A stretch of 64,000 nucleotides of DNA from Sarcophilus harrisii (GCF_902635505.1 NC_045428.1:222472107-222536106); one strand, 5' to 3'; positions 32,960 through 46,179 are shown, numbered from the stretch's first letter. Translations and numbers: made by a program. The notes: generated by a model from the letters alone, not told the origin.

Positions 32960-35150
32960 TAGTAAACACACAAGGTACCAACTGTGTCTTCATCCTAAGA
33001 CTAGTCCTTGGAGACCCAATATGATGGTAAATTATATCATGTGTGGGGGATTAGTAGTAATTCCAACCTCTTAATAGGTACCCTTCCTAGTAATACTCCA
33101 TGTTTTATATATTTTGGGGATCCCCTTAAAACTTGTAAGCCCTGTATCCATCCCCTTAGACCATGCTTGTTTACTTGTCAAAGAAACAAAAAAAAAGTGT
33201 TTCAAGATAATGATTAAAGTGTTAACATACTATCCTTCCCAAATAAAATTTGTTTTTTAATGGCTTAAAGAGATGAGCAATATGGAAACTTCAGGCATTG
33301 AAATAGCACCAATTCAGAATACATTTTTAGGTAAAAGTGAGATGATAGATTTTTATGTCCCCTAAATTCTGTTATGTGGATGCTATCAAAGTAGAAGAGC
33401 AATATGCTGGAAACCAAGAATCTAGTGATCTAGTGCAGGCTGTGCCACTTATTTCATTGTGAACTTATTCTTTCCAGTTCTTAGTTTCCTTAAGTGTAAA
33501 CATAAGGAGCAAGGGCAAGATATGTTTTTAAATTTCTCTCAATTCTATTAATTTCTAAGTCTGAGCTCTTTCCTAAAATATTGGATTTCTCCTAAAAGAA
33601 CCAGGAAATAGGGAACTGATTGATCTCACCATTTCCAATACTTTTTTTAAAACCTCTAGATAAACATTTATCCATTAACAACCAATAACTAACTGAAAGT
33701 CCCAGGAATCTTAAATAGGCATAATATCCACCAAATATAAGCTCTGCAACATGAATCTGTTTGTCTGAAGATGATTTTTCTTTTCCTCTTTTTTTATCCC
33801 CTAATCTTGGGAGTTGTTTTTATTAGCTTGATAAAGTAACGGTAGTTCATTTAAATTTCCCTAGTGGCATTTAGAAATAAAAAAGTAACTAGAGTCATTC
33901 AAAATGCTTGCTTAATAAGGCAATGTATGAATTCACAAGATAACATTTAAAAGACAATATATTCCTCACAATGCAATCTCTATCTCAATTCTCAAGAGTA
34001 AAGGTTTAGAATTTAAATTCAGAAGGAAGACACATTCTATATTTGTAAGTTCTTAGATAGACTTTGAAAACTGTGTTTCTCAAAGAATAGAGTTAAGAAA
34101 AAAAAAAAGCCAAAGGAATTTCAATGATTGCAAACAATTAACACGCGTACTTGGCTGTCTTTGTTAATAATAACCAATAGGTACATAAGCTGATGGAAAG
34201 AACAATCAGATATTCATCCAAATTGAAATTTTAGCCTCTAATTGATCAATCAACAAACAGTTATTAATTGTCAGCAACTTGGCATAATGGAAGAGTGTTG
34301 GTATTACATTCATGAAGAATTAAGTTAGAATGTACCTTGGGCTGGATGTATTAGGAAGGCCTTTAATACCTGCACTTAATGAAAAATAAGTTTATCTGAT
34401 TACTTTTGTTGGAGAGCTTTTGAAGTGCAGGGTTAAAGCTAATCTAGTGTGTATGGTAAGACTGGAACCACTAGAAATCCTGAGTGTGGGATCTTCAGAC
34501 TGCCAAGAAAGAACAAAATGGTATAGCTCACAAATGAAGAAAGGTAGAGTAAATAAAATTTCCATATTGATTAACAGTGGGATTGGCACCCATGACTATA
34601 TACTCTTGTTCTATCCCAGAGAGATACAAGTTTCAAAAAAAAAATGTTCCACATATAATGACACTTTGAAAGTCTTACATTGGATTTAATTAGTACAGTT
34701 TGTTGTTGTTGTTGTTCATATGACAATTTTGTGTATTCAGCTATAATTAGCGAATTTAAAACCAAAAGTATGAACAACTAGCAATGAAGAAAAAATCCAA
34801 TCTAGCTGAATTATCACATAATAAGTATAAAGGAAATAGCAATATTGCATTTCAAAACCAAGTCAACATGTGCTCCAAAGAAACCATTGTGCAAGATTTA
34901 ATGGTCTCCTTTCTACTTGAATTTGGCATCAGCTATCAAAGATAGATTGAAAAGTGGAGAGACTTGATGTAGGGAGACTAAATAGAAAGCTATTGCAATA
35001 GTATATAGGATATAGGATGATTATCCTGATTTTTAAAAATAAAGATATACATGAAATGAATTGAGACCACATATATAAATAATCAATCAAAACCACTATG
35101 AAAGGAGGTTTGCACTTTATCAACTAGATGAATTAAAAGAATTTAGTCAA
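32960..35150. other. Intron, mostly unrecognised
   Basis: A weak MIR-like stretch at about 33400-33550 (GGCTGTGCCACTTATTTCAT). The rest shows no repeat I can name and no coding signal. Confidence 0.5.
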
Positions 35151-35500
35151 AAAGAATTTCTTGTGAAGCCACTATATAACAGGAATTTTAAGCACTGATG
35201 ATATCAACAAATATTTTTTAAAATTTCTCAAAAACTGCTGTCAAAAAGCTCACTGTCCAAGGGGGAGATTACATGAACAACTTAGTTCAAACAAGACATA
35301 TGCAAGATAAATTGGAAAGAATCTCAAAGGAAAGTCACTAAGATTAAGGAGGAATTAAGATTAAGCATTTTTGTAGAAGGCAGGTCTCTAATTCTGATGT
35401 GAAGGAAGCCAGGGGGAAAATATAGAGATGTTTCAGAAAGGTAAGATCCAGGACTTTTTCTGCATTTTCTGAAGGGGAAGATGAAAATTATTATATTATA
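35150..35500 (+). repeat. Old L2-like repeat
   Basis: 'aagctcactgtccaaggggg', 'aagatattacatgaacaac'-like sequence and 'gtgaaggaagccagggggaaa' resemble the same old mammalian repeat as 4790-5540, from its 5' part. Confidence 0.5.
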
Positions 35501-35637
35501 TTCTAAAACATAAGCCACCCCATAGAGTATGTTTCCAGTTATTTAAAAAAACTTATTAGTAATAATCATGCATTTCTTATGAAAGATATCTATTATGTTA
35601 CATTAATTAAATCTTTTTGAAATAGATATTTAGGTTT

Positions 35638-36140
35638 TATTCTGTAAGAAATAACCAGCAGAATGATTTCATAAAGGCCATGAACTGAAGCTAAGTGAAG
35701 TGAGTAGAATCAAGAGAGCATTATACATAACAAGAAGATTATGGGATAATGAACTCTAACAGACTTGGTTCTTTTCAATAATTAGGTGATTCAAGAAAAT
35801 TGCAATAGACTTATAATGGAGAGAATCACCTGCATCCAGAAAGAGGACTGTGGGAACTGAATATGGATCACAACATAGTATTTTCACCTTTTCTGTTATT
35901 GCTTGCTTCCTTTTTTTTTTCCTTCTCATTTTTATTTTTTGCAGCCTTTTTTATGCAACATGATAAATATTGGAATATGTATATAGGAATTGAATGTTTA
36001 ACATATATTTGGATTAGTTGCTGTCTAGGGGAGGGGGAGAGAAAGGGAAGGAGAAAAATTTGGAACACAAGGTTGTACAAGAATGAATGTTGAAAACTAT
36101 AATTTGAAAATAAAAATAAAAACTATTATTTTAAAAAGAA
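35638..36140 (+). mobile_element. L1 3' fragment
   Basis: Begins TTCTGTAAGAAATAACCAGC in the end of ORF2, runs through the 3'UTR (CATCCAGAAAGAGGACTGTG), and ends in an A-rich tail. A small internal deletion relative to other copies is likely near 35680. Confidence 0.85.
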
Positions 36141-36286
36141 AATTTGAAAATAGCCTTCTGCTGTTTAGTATTACTTGTTCTAAATTTTTTTTTAAATTCT
36201 TTAAAATATTTTATTAGAAGAGTTCTGAAAATTTTGGTTTGAAATAAAGGGTTTAGATAGGAGAAAAAAGTTTGAAAAACCAATTT

Positions 36287-37182
36287 ATTTTATTATAGCT
36301 TTTTATTTACAAGATATATGCATGGGTGATTTTTCAGCATTGACAATTGCTAACCTTTTGTTCCAAATTTTCCCCTCCTACCCTCACCCCCTCCTCCAGA
36401 TGGCAGGTTTTACCAATACATGTTAAATATGTTAAAGTATATGTTAAATACAATATATGTATACATGTCCATACAGTTATTTTGCTGCGCAAGAAGAATC
36501 AGACCTTGAAATAATGTACAATTAAGCTGTGAAGGAAATAAAAAATGCAGGTGGAAAAAAATAGAGGGATTGGGAGTTCTATGTAATGGTACACATGCAT
36601 TTCCCATTGTTCTTTCGCTGGGTGTGGCTGGTTCAATTCATTACTGCTCTATTGGAACTGATTTTGTTCATCTCATTGTTGAAGAGGGCCACGATCATCA
36701 GAATTAATCATCATATAGTATTGTTGTTGAAGTATATAATGATCTGATCCTGCTCATTTCACTCAGCATCAGTTCATTTAAGTCTCTCCAGGCCTTTCTG
36801 AAATCATCCTATTGGACATTTCTTACAGAACAATAATATTCATATACCACAATTTATTCAGCCATTCTCCAATTGATGGACATCCACTCAATTTCCATTT
36901 CTGGCCACTACAAAGAGGGCTGCCACAAACATTCTTGCATATACAGGTCCCTTTCCCTTCTTTAAAATCTCTTTGGGATATAAGCCCAGTAGTAACATTG
37001 CTGGATCAAAGAATATGCACCATTTAATAACTTTTTGAGCATACTTCCAAATCACTCTGCAGAATGGCTGGATGTATTCACAATTCCACCAACATTGTAA
37101 CAGTGTCCAAGTTTTCCCACATCTCCTTCAACATTCCACATTATCTTTCCCTGTCATTCTAGCCAGTCTGACAGGTGTGTAG
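36287..37182 (-). mobile_element. L1 3' fragment, 896 bp
   Basis: 3'UTR and the last part of ORF2 in the GABRG3 sense orientation, with its poly(A) side at 36287. The target-site duplication GAAAAACCAATTT is at 36274-36286 and 37183-37195. Not coding. Confidence 0.95.
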
Positions 37183-37669
37183 GAAAAACCAATTTCTCAA
37201 TGGATTATCACAACCAGAACTGTTATGAGAAGCAGATAACTAGACAAAGAAATTTCATAGGAGAAAAATTTTACACTTGGGACTTTTTTGAATACAAAGA
37301 AATAATTGAGTTTGGTAATAATAATATTCAGATACCATAGGTTTACTAATTTCCTCTCCAAATCAACTGAATTTATTTAAATTACTTCTTATTTTCTTAT
37401 TTCATGTTTACATAATGAATTGCTCTAAAGGCATAAATGGACATAATTTCTTCAAACAGCAACATTGATAATTTTAGCTGTAACTTTTCTATTCCCTTCT
37501 ATGAAATAACCCAAATAAGGACTCTGATTTCTCCTTCATCCAAATAGTTGTTGTGGTATTATAATTATTAACATATATAATTACTCCATGATACAGTGAT
37601 GTTAATAATAGGATCAATGATGATGAGGAGGATGATGGTAGAGTTGAAAATCCATACTGTAAAGTCACA

Positions 37670-37810
37670 ACCTAAGTGCAGATATCACCTCCATTCATTA
37701 CTAGCTTCATGAACTTTGGTAAGTCACTTAAATTCCCTAAGCTCAGTTTTTTATCATTAAATGAAAGTTTTGAATTTGATCATCTTTTGCCTTCTGCAGC
37801 TATATCTTTT
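37670..37810 (+). repeat. MIR SINE
   Basis: CTTTGGTAAGTCACTTAAAT then 'cctaagctcagttttttatc'. Confidence 0.7.
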
Positions 37811-37984
37811 TGGTATCCGATTAGCCCCCTCTTGTACATGAATAAAACAAGGATGAAGGATAATAGTTATTGAGGGTGCATCTTCTCACTTTTAACTCAC
37901 TACTGTTTTCACTTCACAAATATAAAAATATAGCACATAAATTATCACTTAATTATTATATTCTCATAAAATGAGAGAATCTCA

Positions 37985-38790
37985 AATTTGAGAAGGAAAC
38001 CACAAGTGATATGCTTCACTTATATTTAAGAACTTTTACCACAGCATACAAAAATGACCATTCAATCTCTTCTTAAAAGAAAAACACTTTTAGTGATTAA
38101 TTCATAATTAATATTCAATCAATTAAATATCTCCTAAAATGGCCTATTAATTTTAAATAGTTCTGATACTATTAAAAAGCTTTTTCTTATAGCAAGGTAA
38201 AAACTACCTCTTTAAAACTTTATCTCATGCTAGTACTTTAGTACTCTCTTCTGTAGTCAAGCAAAAAGCAAATCTTTTCTGCAGGCACCCCTTCAAATAT
38301 TTAAAGACTCCTATCATGTCTCCATTAGCTCTTCTTCATAGGCTAAATTCAATGCAGGTTTTTTTCTTTATAGAATTCAACTGCCCAGAGAGAAGTAATT
38401 GCTTCATTTTTAGTATTTGTATATTCAATACCCAGAAGAATGCTTGGCATGTGGAAGTGTTAAATAAATACTTATTGATGGATTCAAAAATTCATCACAA
38501 GTCAAGAGTCTGAATCTCCTCGATCTATTGGTCAATCATATTAATATGCAATCCAATTTGTCAGTACCATTTCTAAAAATATAATTCATAAAACTAGACA
38601 TAGTATTCCACATGCTGCCTATATATGGTAGGGCTATTACCTCTTCTTTAAAAACTATGCAATATTTCTTTAAATATAGGATAAGGTTATAATAGTCTCC
38701 AATAGCTAAGTCATATACTTTTTGGCCTATATTGAGTTTGGTCTGCTTGTTCTGCTGTATCTTTTTCAGATGGAAAATAATTTGGGGAGG
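37985..38790 (+). repeat. CR1/L3 LINE fossil
   Basis: Ordered matches to the L3/CR1 3' consensus: 'gaccattcaatctcttctta', 'ccccttcaaatatttaaagactcctatcatgtctcc' as two neighbouring phrases, 'acatagtattccacatgctg', and 'gcctatattgagtttggtctg'. A younger L2/MIR-like piece (about 38400-38490, GAATGCTTGGCATGTGGAAG) is embedded. Confidence 0.8.
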
Positions 38791-38879
38791 AGCATAGCCT
38801 AATTACTAAGAAACTGATTATGGCTTTAAGAATTTTGTCATTTTATGCTAAGCTTTTGAGATTGGATTGAACCTTTAAT

Positions 38880-39060
38880 ACCCTGACAACAGTGTGATTG
38901 AGCATTTAGTTTTTTTTTTTCCAAATCCTGACTTTGAGGATTGCCACCCGTACAATCTTAGATAAGCCTCAATTTCCCTAACTCTAAAATGAGGATGTTG
39001 GGTGAGGTCTTTTCCATCTTTAAGTCCAATACTTATATGATAAATAATACTGGTCTTGAA
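38880..39060 (+). repeat. MIR SINE
   Basis: 'gataagcctcaatttccctaac', then AAAATGAGGATGTTGGGTGA and 'tcttttccatctttaagtcc'. Confidence 0.75.
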
Positions 39061-39169
39061 AAGAATCACCAAAAAAAAAAAAAAAAAAACAATAGAATTT
39101 TTTGATAACTTATCAAGGCTTTCAAAGTACCAAGACACCCTGGGTAGCTTGAAACCCACTCTAAGTAAT

Positions 39170-40056
39170 TTCTTTCATTCACTCTATCCCAGAGAAACCT
39201 TACATCTCATTTAAACCGACATTTATTTGTTTTTCACAATGCTATACAATCTATTTAATATAGGAATCATATGCATAGTCATAGCATAGTCATGCTTCTT
39301 ATACATAAATTTATTGATTTATGTATAATTCTGGGCTGATTTATCCCAAAAAGGTTCCAGCAATGATTTTTAAAAGTTGAGAAAAAAAGTTATGAACCAT
39401 ATCATTGCCTAAAAGTTAACTACAAATGCTAAATCACAGTAAAACACATGATAAGTCTTGAAGTTTGAAATAACTACCACTACAATAAAACAAATCTAAG
39501 TAATATTTAGCAATAGCTAAAGACAATTTATATTTATATAAAGCAATTTTGATGCCTTATATAAAAGGCAGGAAGATAGAAATAGAAATATCTCACTGTA
39601 CACAGCTTGAAGAAATAGTTACCTATTTACTCATATGGTTTCAGTTTAGAAATTAAAGCTTATTCCATCAGTCATATGTAGTGTGTCATGTACATACATC
39701 CTATTTCTATAGTACTGATATCTAGACATAATTTGATAGAAGGCTGTGTCCTGTAAAGAATACAAATGTATATTTCATTTTAATTATGTGTCTAGTGGCA
39801 TACAATTCATTTTTATGCATGACAACATGAAGTTTTCCACTGAATTTATGTTTAAAATAAATATATTCTATAGATTGACTTTCTTCAGTATGAAACATGT
39901 CTATGACCTTATTGATTGGATACTTTTTAAATGTTACTCAATACTACCTTTCTGTTCCTTTTCATCCGATATGATTTTTGGCTATGTTTTCACACAAAAC
40001 TGGAATAAGTCTTCTTAATGTTTTGGGGACTTTTCCACTGATTTTTTGAAATTATG
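39170..40056. other. Intron, nothing recognised
   Basis: Unique-looking AT-rich sequence. No coding or repeat signal. Confidence 0.5.
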
Positions 40057-40141
40057 TATGTATATGTATATGTGTGTATATATATGTTTTGTATATATGT
40101 ACATATATATATATATATATACACACACATATACACAGACA
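40057..40141. repeat. TA/TG/CA microsatellite, partly self-complementary
   Basis: TG/TA-rich left side, a long TA run, then CA-rich right side. Confidence 0.92.
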
Positions 40142-41170
40142 AAACTCATTGCAGTAATATCCCATTTCCTTTTCTTGTTACATATCCTCTTGATGTGTGA
40201 TTTTAAATATCTCCATTTTTAATTAGAAGAAGTTACTCCCTGAGTTCATAAGCTCAATATATAGAATATTTATAATTGTACTTTTTCCAAGAAGAAAACT
40301 TTCTCTTTACTTAACTTGCTTTTGATGCTTAATTGCTTGCTTTTGAACCCCATACAGATGTAAATGTTAATTTGCCTCAAATTGTTTTGTTTAATTGTCT
40401 CACATAGTCTTATGCGTTTACATAAGAACCTTCAAAAAATATTTTAAATATATTTAATATACTTAACTCTCAAACTATTTTTTATTTTATTTTTCCTGCT
40501 CAATCCTTTTTGAATATATTTCAACAGAATTGTGTTATATACAGTGACAAAACAGTTTGCTTAAAGGTGGATTGAGATTCAGTGTAGTTGTATGTTAATT
40601 AAATATGATTGGGACATGAAGCTAATCTTAGTTTCTCAATAATTTATGCAAAACTAAAAATGCTCCAAAATAGTGTTGAAAATCTTCTAAAATATTAATT
40701 TACTTTCTACTAAAATGAATACATAAGTACTTTTTACCAAAATAAATATATAATATAAAATATTCTAGCTATGTGACTTACTTTTTCTCTAAGAACTTTT
40801 GGTAACTTTGATAACATAAAGAAAGGTATTGCACAGAATAAACAAAAATGAATGGGTTATATCACTTCATATATAAAAGATTAAGGAAATTTCAATTTAA
40901 TCACAATGGATCCACTGATAAATTTGTAATTTGCTTCTTAGACAAACACTGTACAGCTTTTTGTCCCTGCTAAAAATCAAGGATGAAAAATTTCTTTTAA
41001 ATTTATTGCACTAGTCAAATTATTTTCCAGTTAATTTATTCCATTATGCTGTGTTAGAAACAAAGTATGGAAAAGTGCAATGATTTACCATGGTTGATGA
41101 AGGAGATTATTAATTAAGCCAGAAATTTCACCTAGATCTCTTTTCAACTATTAAACTGGGGTTAGCTATT
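40142..41170. other. Intron, nothing recognised
   Basis: Unique-looking AT-rich sequence. No coding or repeat signal. Confidence 0.5.
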
Positions 41171-41184
41171 AAATGATTTGCAAC

Positions 41185-42068
41185 ACCTCTCAGATTGGTT
41201 AAGATTACAGGAAAAGATAATGGCTAATGCTGGAGGGGATGTGGGAAAGCTTGGATCACTAATACATTGTTGGTGGAACTGTGAATAGATCCAACCATTC
41301 TGGAGAGTAATTTGGAATTATGCTCAAAAAGTTATCAAACTGTGCATACCCTTTGATCCAGCAGTGTTTCTACTGGACTTACATCCCAAAGAGATCTTAA
41401 AGGAGAGAAAGGGACCTGTATATGCCAAAATGTTTGTGGCAGTGCTTTTTGTAGTGGCCAGAAACTGGAAACTGAGTGGATGTCTATCAATTAGAGAATG
41501 GCTTGAATAAGTTATGTTATATGAATGTTATGGAATATTATGGTTCTGTAAGAAATGACCAACAGGATAAATACAGAGAGGCCTGGAGAGACTTACATGA
41601 ACTGATGCTAAGGGAAATGAGCAGAACTAGGAGATCATTGTGCATGGCAACAACAAGATTATACAATGACCAATTCTGATGGATGTGACTCTTTCCAACC
41701 ATTAGATGATTGAGGCCAGTTTCAATAATCTTGTAATAAAGAGAGCCATCTACACCCATCAAGAGGACTGTGAGAGCTGAGTGTAGACCACAACATAGCA
41801 TTTTCACTCTTTCTGTTGTTGTTTGCTTGCATTTTGTTTTCTTTCTCAGATCTATTTTTTTCTTGTGCAACAAGATGGCTATATAAATATGTATTCGTAT
41901 ATTGGATTTAACATACATTTTAACATATTTAAAATGTATTGGTTTACCTGTCATCTAGGGGAGAGGGTGAAGGAAGGAGGGGAAATTTTGGAACACAAGG
42001 TTTTGCAAGGGTCAATGTTGAAAAATTACCCATGAATATGTTTGTAAAGAAAAATCTTTAATTAAAAA
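41185..42068 (+). mobile_element. L1 3' fragment
   Basis: ACACCTCTCAGATTGGTTAA at the start lies in ORF2. The C-terminal ORF2 and 3'UTR follow, ending CTTTAATTAAAAAATACTTA. Broken frames. No clear target-site duplication was found. Confidence 0.9.
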
Positions 42069-42748
42069 ATACTTAATAAATAAACAAATGAATGATTATG
42101 CGTATTAATTAGTAAAAAGTATTGTGTTTTCACATCAAAAGTGATAGTTTTACAAAAATAGTGAAAGAAAACTATAAGCCAATTCCCTAATGAATATTGA
42201 TGCAAAAAGTATAAATACTACAAAATACTACAAAGTATAAATACTACAAAAGAGATTGCAGCAAAATATCAAACAAGATCATCTCTTTGCATATACCAAA
42301 AATGCAGAATTGGTTGAATATTAGGAAAACTATAGGCACAATTAACTTTATCTGTAATAAAAATAACAATCAAATGATTATATCAATACATATTTTTTTA
42401 AATTTTTTAACAAATACAAATACCCATGCTAAGTCAAACATTAAGGAACTAATGAATAAATGGAACCTTTCCTAAAAATCATAAGTGCAAATCTAAAATC
42501 AAGAGCAAGCATTGTTTGTGATTTCCATAAACTAGATGATGTCCCAATAAGATCAAGGGTAAAGTAAAGATGTGATTGCTATTATTCAATATTGCATTAG
42601 AAATCCTTGCTATGGTAATAGTAAGACAAGAAAAAAAGAAATCAAAGGAATAATTACAGACAAAGAGAAAACAAAATTCTCACACTTCTCATACAATATG
42701 AAGATGCTTTGAGAACTCTAGAAAACAAACTAAAAATTAGTTAAAACT

Positions 42749-42809
42749 GAAAAACTTGTCCATGCATATGTTTTGAAAAATAAAAAAAGCTTTAATTAAA
42801 AAAAAAAAA
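42749..42809 (+). mobile_element. Tiny L1 3' tail nested in old L1
   Basis: CTTGTCCATGCATATGTTTT, then 'aaagctttaattaaaa' and poly(A): only the last ~60 bp of an L1. The old L1 continues on both sides (AACAACTTCAGTGAAGTTGC after it). Confidence 0.85.
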
Positions 42810-44670
42810 CTATGAACAACTTCAGTGAAGTTGCAATGTATAAAATAAAGCCATGTAAATCACCAGCATTTGAATATATTACCGAGCAAACCTAACAAGA
42901 AAAGATAGAAAGAGAAATTTCATTTGAAATCACTAGAAAATATAAAATACTTGGGACTCTATCTATCAAGGTAAACCCAGGATCTATATCAACATAATTA
43001 CTAAACACTTTTCATACGAATAAAGCCCAATCTAAACATTACTTATGGGTAAACCAAACCAATATAATAAAAGTGATAATTCTACTTAAGTAAATTTATT
43101 TATTCAGTCTCATACCAATTAAACTTAAATAATTATTTTGTGATCTAGAAAAATGAAGGGATAAAATTCATCTGAAAGAACAAAATGCCAAGAATATCAA
43201 AAGAAATCAATGAAAATAAATATGAAGAAAGGTAGCTTAGCAGTACCAGATGTTAACCTATATTACAAAGTGGCAGAATAATCTGATACTATTTAGGAAA
43301 TAGAGTTATGAATTAGTAGAATAGATCAGGCATACAAAACATGGTAGTAAATTACTATAGTAATATACACTAATATAGTAAAATGACTCAAGGATAGAAA
43401 CTTTTCACGTAAGAAACAAAAGTGCAAGGAAAATTCTAAAGTAATTTGGCAGGAACTAGGCATATTCCAACTTCTCATATCATTAACCAAAATTTAAAAT
43501 GAGCAAATAATTTCTATATCAAAAATGATATAATAAGTATATTAGGGGAGCATGGAAAAATTTGCCTGGCATAATGGAAGAGTTTATGACTAAATAAGAG
43601 ATATAGATGATTGTAGGAAGTAAAATGGAACATTTTGATAATATGAAATTAAAAATTATTGCACAAAGAAATTCAATGCAGCTAAAGCCAAAAGAAAAGC
43701 AAGAAACTCGGACAGAGGGCAGGGCTTAAAGCAAGTTTTTCTGATGAAGGCCTCATGTCTCAAACATTTAGGAAAATGAAACAATTTGTATATTTTTAAA
43801 AAATGAACCATTTACCAAATGATAAAAAATTAAAGGCATTTTTCAGATGAAATAATCAAAGCTATCTATAGTCTAACTCCCTATTGATTAGAGAAATGCA
43901 AATTAAAACAACTCTGAAGTACTATCTTACACTTAATAGATTAATGACAGAAAAAAAAATAAATGACAAATGTTTGAGGAGAAGAGACAAAATTAGGACA
44001 CTGATATATTGTTGATGAAATTGTGAACTGGTCCAACCATTGTAGAAAGCAATTTGAAACTGTGTCCAAAGGACTTTCAATCTATGCATATCCTTTAACA
44101 TAGCAATAAAACTAGTAGGTCTGTATTCTAATGAAATCAAAGAAAACAGGAATAAGATCTCTATATACAAAACTATTTACAGTAGTTCTCTTTGTGACAG
44201 CATAAAATGGAAATTTAGGGAATTCCCATCAATTTGGGAATGGCTAAACACATTGTCATATGTAACTGTGATATAATCCTATTGTCCTATAAGAAATGAA
44301 TGACAAGGAAGATAGTTTCATAAAAATCTGAGAAGACCTGTATGAACTGAAGCAAATAAAGTGAGCAAAACCAGCAAAACATTGAGCAACAATATTGTAA
44401 TGATGATCAACTGTGAAAGATTTAAGTACTCTAATTAACACTATCATCCAAGACACTTCCAACAATCTGGTAAAACTTCTAACATGGTGAAAAATGCTTA
44501 TGAACTCTGGGTATAGATATATATTTTTTCTTTTTCCTTTTTTTCTTTGTCTCTTCCATCGTTTGTTTCTTTCTCCATCGTTCTTTTTTTTTTTCTTTTT
44601 TCCCCTTTCCCCCACCCTCTCCCTTCCTTCTTTTCTTTCTTCCTTTTAGCAACATGGTAAATATGAAAAT

Positions 44671-44916
44671 GGGGCAGGTATGAGGTACAGTGGATAGAGC
44701 AATGGATCTTAAGGCAGGAGGGCCTGAGTTCAAACTGGGATTCAGTACAAGTTGTGTAACCCTATGGATATCACTTCAATCTGTTTGCCTCCATTTCATC
44801 ATCTGTAAAATGATGTAGAGAAGGAAATGACAAACCACTACAGTATCTTTGTCAAGAAAACTCCAAATGAACTCACAAAGAGCCAAAAACATCTGAAAAG
44901 ACTGAAGCACAACAAC
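44671..44916 (+). repeat. RTE-tailed SINE nested in old L1
   Basis: Head 'tatgaggtacagtggataga', core GGCCTGAGTTCAAACTGGGA, tail 'aaatgacaaaccactacagt'. Flanked by AAATATGAAAAT / AAATATGGGAAT (44659-44670, 44917-44928), so it inserted into the L1 3'UTR. Confidence 0.88.
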
Positions 44917-45159
44917 AAATATGGGAATATGTTTTGTATGATTTCACATGTGGAATTGATATCCCAGTACTTATCTTCTTAATTGATGACGGCAGATATG
45001 AAGACAGGGATAGAAATCAGAATTCAAAATTTTAGAAATTAATGTTCAAAATAAATAAAATAAAGAATGGGGCAAAAAAACTAGTGGTGCTTTCAAGATA
45101 ACTAAGATCAATTTTAAACCATTATTTTCTGATGAATATATAAAATGAAATAGTAGTAA

Positions 45160-45385
45160 TTGTTATTAAATAACATTTATATAGCCCTTCAAGACACATA
45201 ATTTTTAAAATTATCTCATTTAATTCTTGCAGTTTTATATGACATCACATGTGAAATTGATATCCTAATGCTTACCTTGCATTAACCCCTTGATTTTAAT
45301 GCTTTGGACACTTTTATCTATTTTATTTTGTTAGGTTGGAAACTGAGATACAGAAAAAGATTTGTCCTTGATAATGGAGTTAAGT
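45160..45385 (-). repeat. MIR SINE, decayed
   Basis: 'gaaactgagatacagaaaaag' and an upstream 'catttaattcttgcag' fit reverse MIR. Confidence 0.55.
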
Positions 45386-45417
45386 AGTCATTTCAGTTTG
45401 TGGGTGAGCTATACTCA

Positions 45418-45745
45418 CAATGATTGTTATTTGTCCTTTATTCTCAAAGAAGACCAAGATATTAGGAAGGTGATGTCTTAACATGGAATGGATGAAGCCT
45501 CAGTCAAGCTGGGACCTGTTGAACACCTTAGATTAAAAAGGCCATGGTTTCCCCTTGCATCTAGGATCATCTCCTGGTATCTTGGTCTATTCCTGGACCC
45601 CGATGGCTGTGGAGGGGAAGGTGAGGCAGTTTACCTTGCACAGCCTCCCTCCCTTAAATCCATTTCACTTGCAGGTCATGGCATCACTTTCTTGATGTCA
45701 TGGCCATCTTCAAGAATGAAGAACAAGCAACAACAAATAGTTTTT
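45418..45745 (-). repeat. MAR1-type SINE with inverted extra 5' end
   Basis: 45485-45745 is a MAR1-type SINE on the minus strand (its 5' end at 45745). 45418-45485 is the 5' part of the same family on the plus strand (GTTATTTGTCCTTTATTCTC, then 'aaagaagaccaagatatt'). The two ends are inverted relative to each other and could fold back. Confidence 0.75.
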
Positions 45746-45859
45746 AGAAAAGAAATTTGAACCAAAGTCTTAACATTCTTTCTACCATGCAGTGCTGATT
45801 ATGTGGCACTTTATTCACACTTCCTTGATATTCGCCTATATTTTATATAAGGACTACAT

Positions 45860-45960
45860 TATTATCAGTCCTAGTTTAACACATCAGAAAATTAAGACTC
45901 AAAGACACTAGCACATGATTGCACGCATAGTAAGCATAAATATAGGTGAATATAGGAACC
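45860..45960 (-). repeat. MIR SINE fragment
   Basis: 'acatcagaaaattaagactca' followed by 'gcacatgattgcacgcatag'. Confidence 0.55.
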
Positions 45961-46179
45961 ATTGTTCTTGTGTTTCTTAAGCAACATCAAACCGTCTCAC
46001 AAGAAGAGTATTAGGTTTATTCTGCATCTTGTTTGAAAACTGCTTATTATGAACCTGTACAATATACAACATACTACAACATATTTACAACACTGACCTG
46101 AGGATGAGAAATGGTTCTAGAGATATCTCTAAGAAATTGATCAGAAAAAGAAAGAAATTAGTGAAGTGATAATGTACTT

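Larger units (their letters stand above)
42150..45075 (+). mobile_element. Old, long L1 fragment with nested insertions
   Basis: Reverse transcriptase region (CTATAAGCCAATTCCCTAAT, NIRKTIG-like frame near 42310), then the ORF2 C-terminal part (GTAGCTTAGCAGTACCAGAT near 43235) and a 3'UTR ending about 45075. Strongly diverged with deletions and many stops. It contains a very short L1 tail at 42749-42809 and an RTE-tailed SINE at 44671-44916. Confidence 0.88.
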
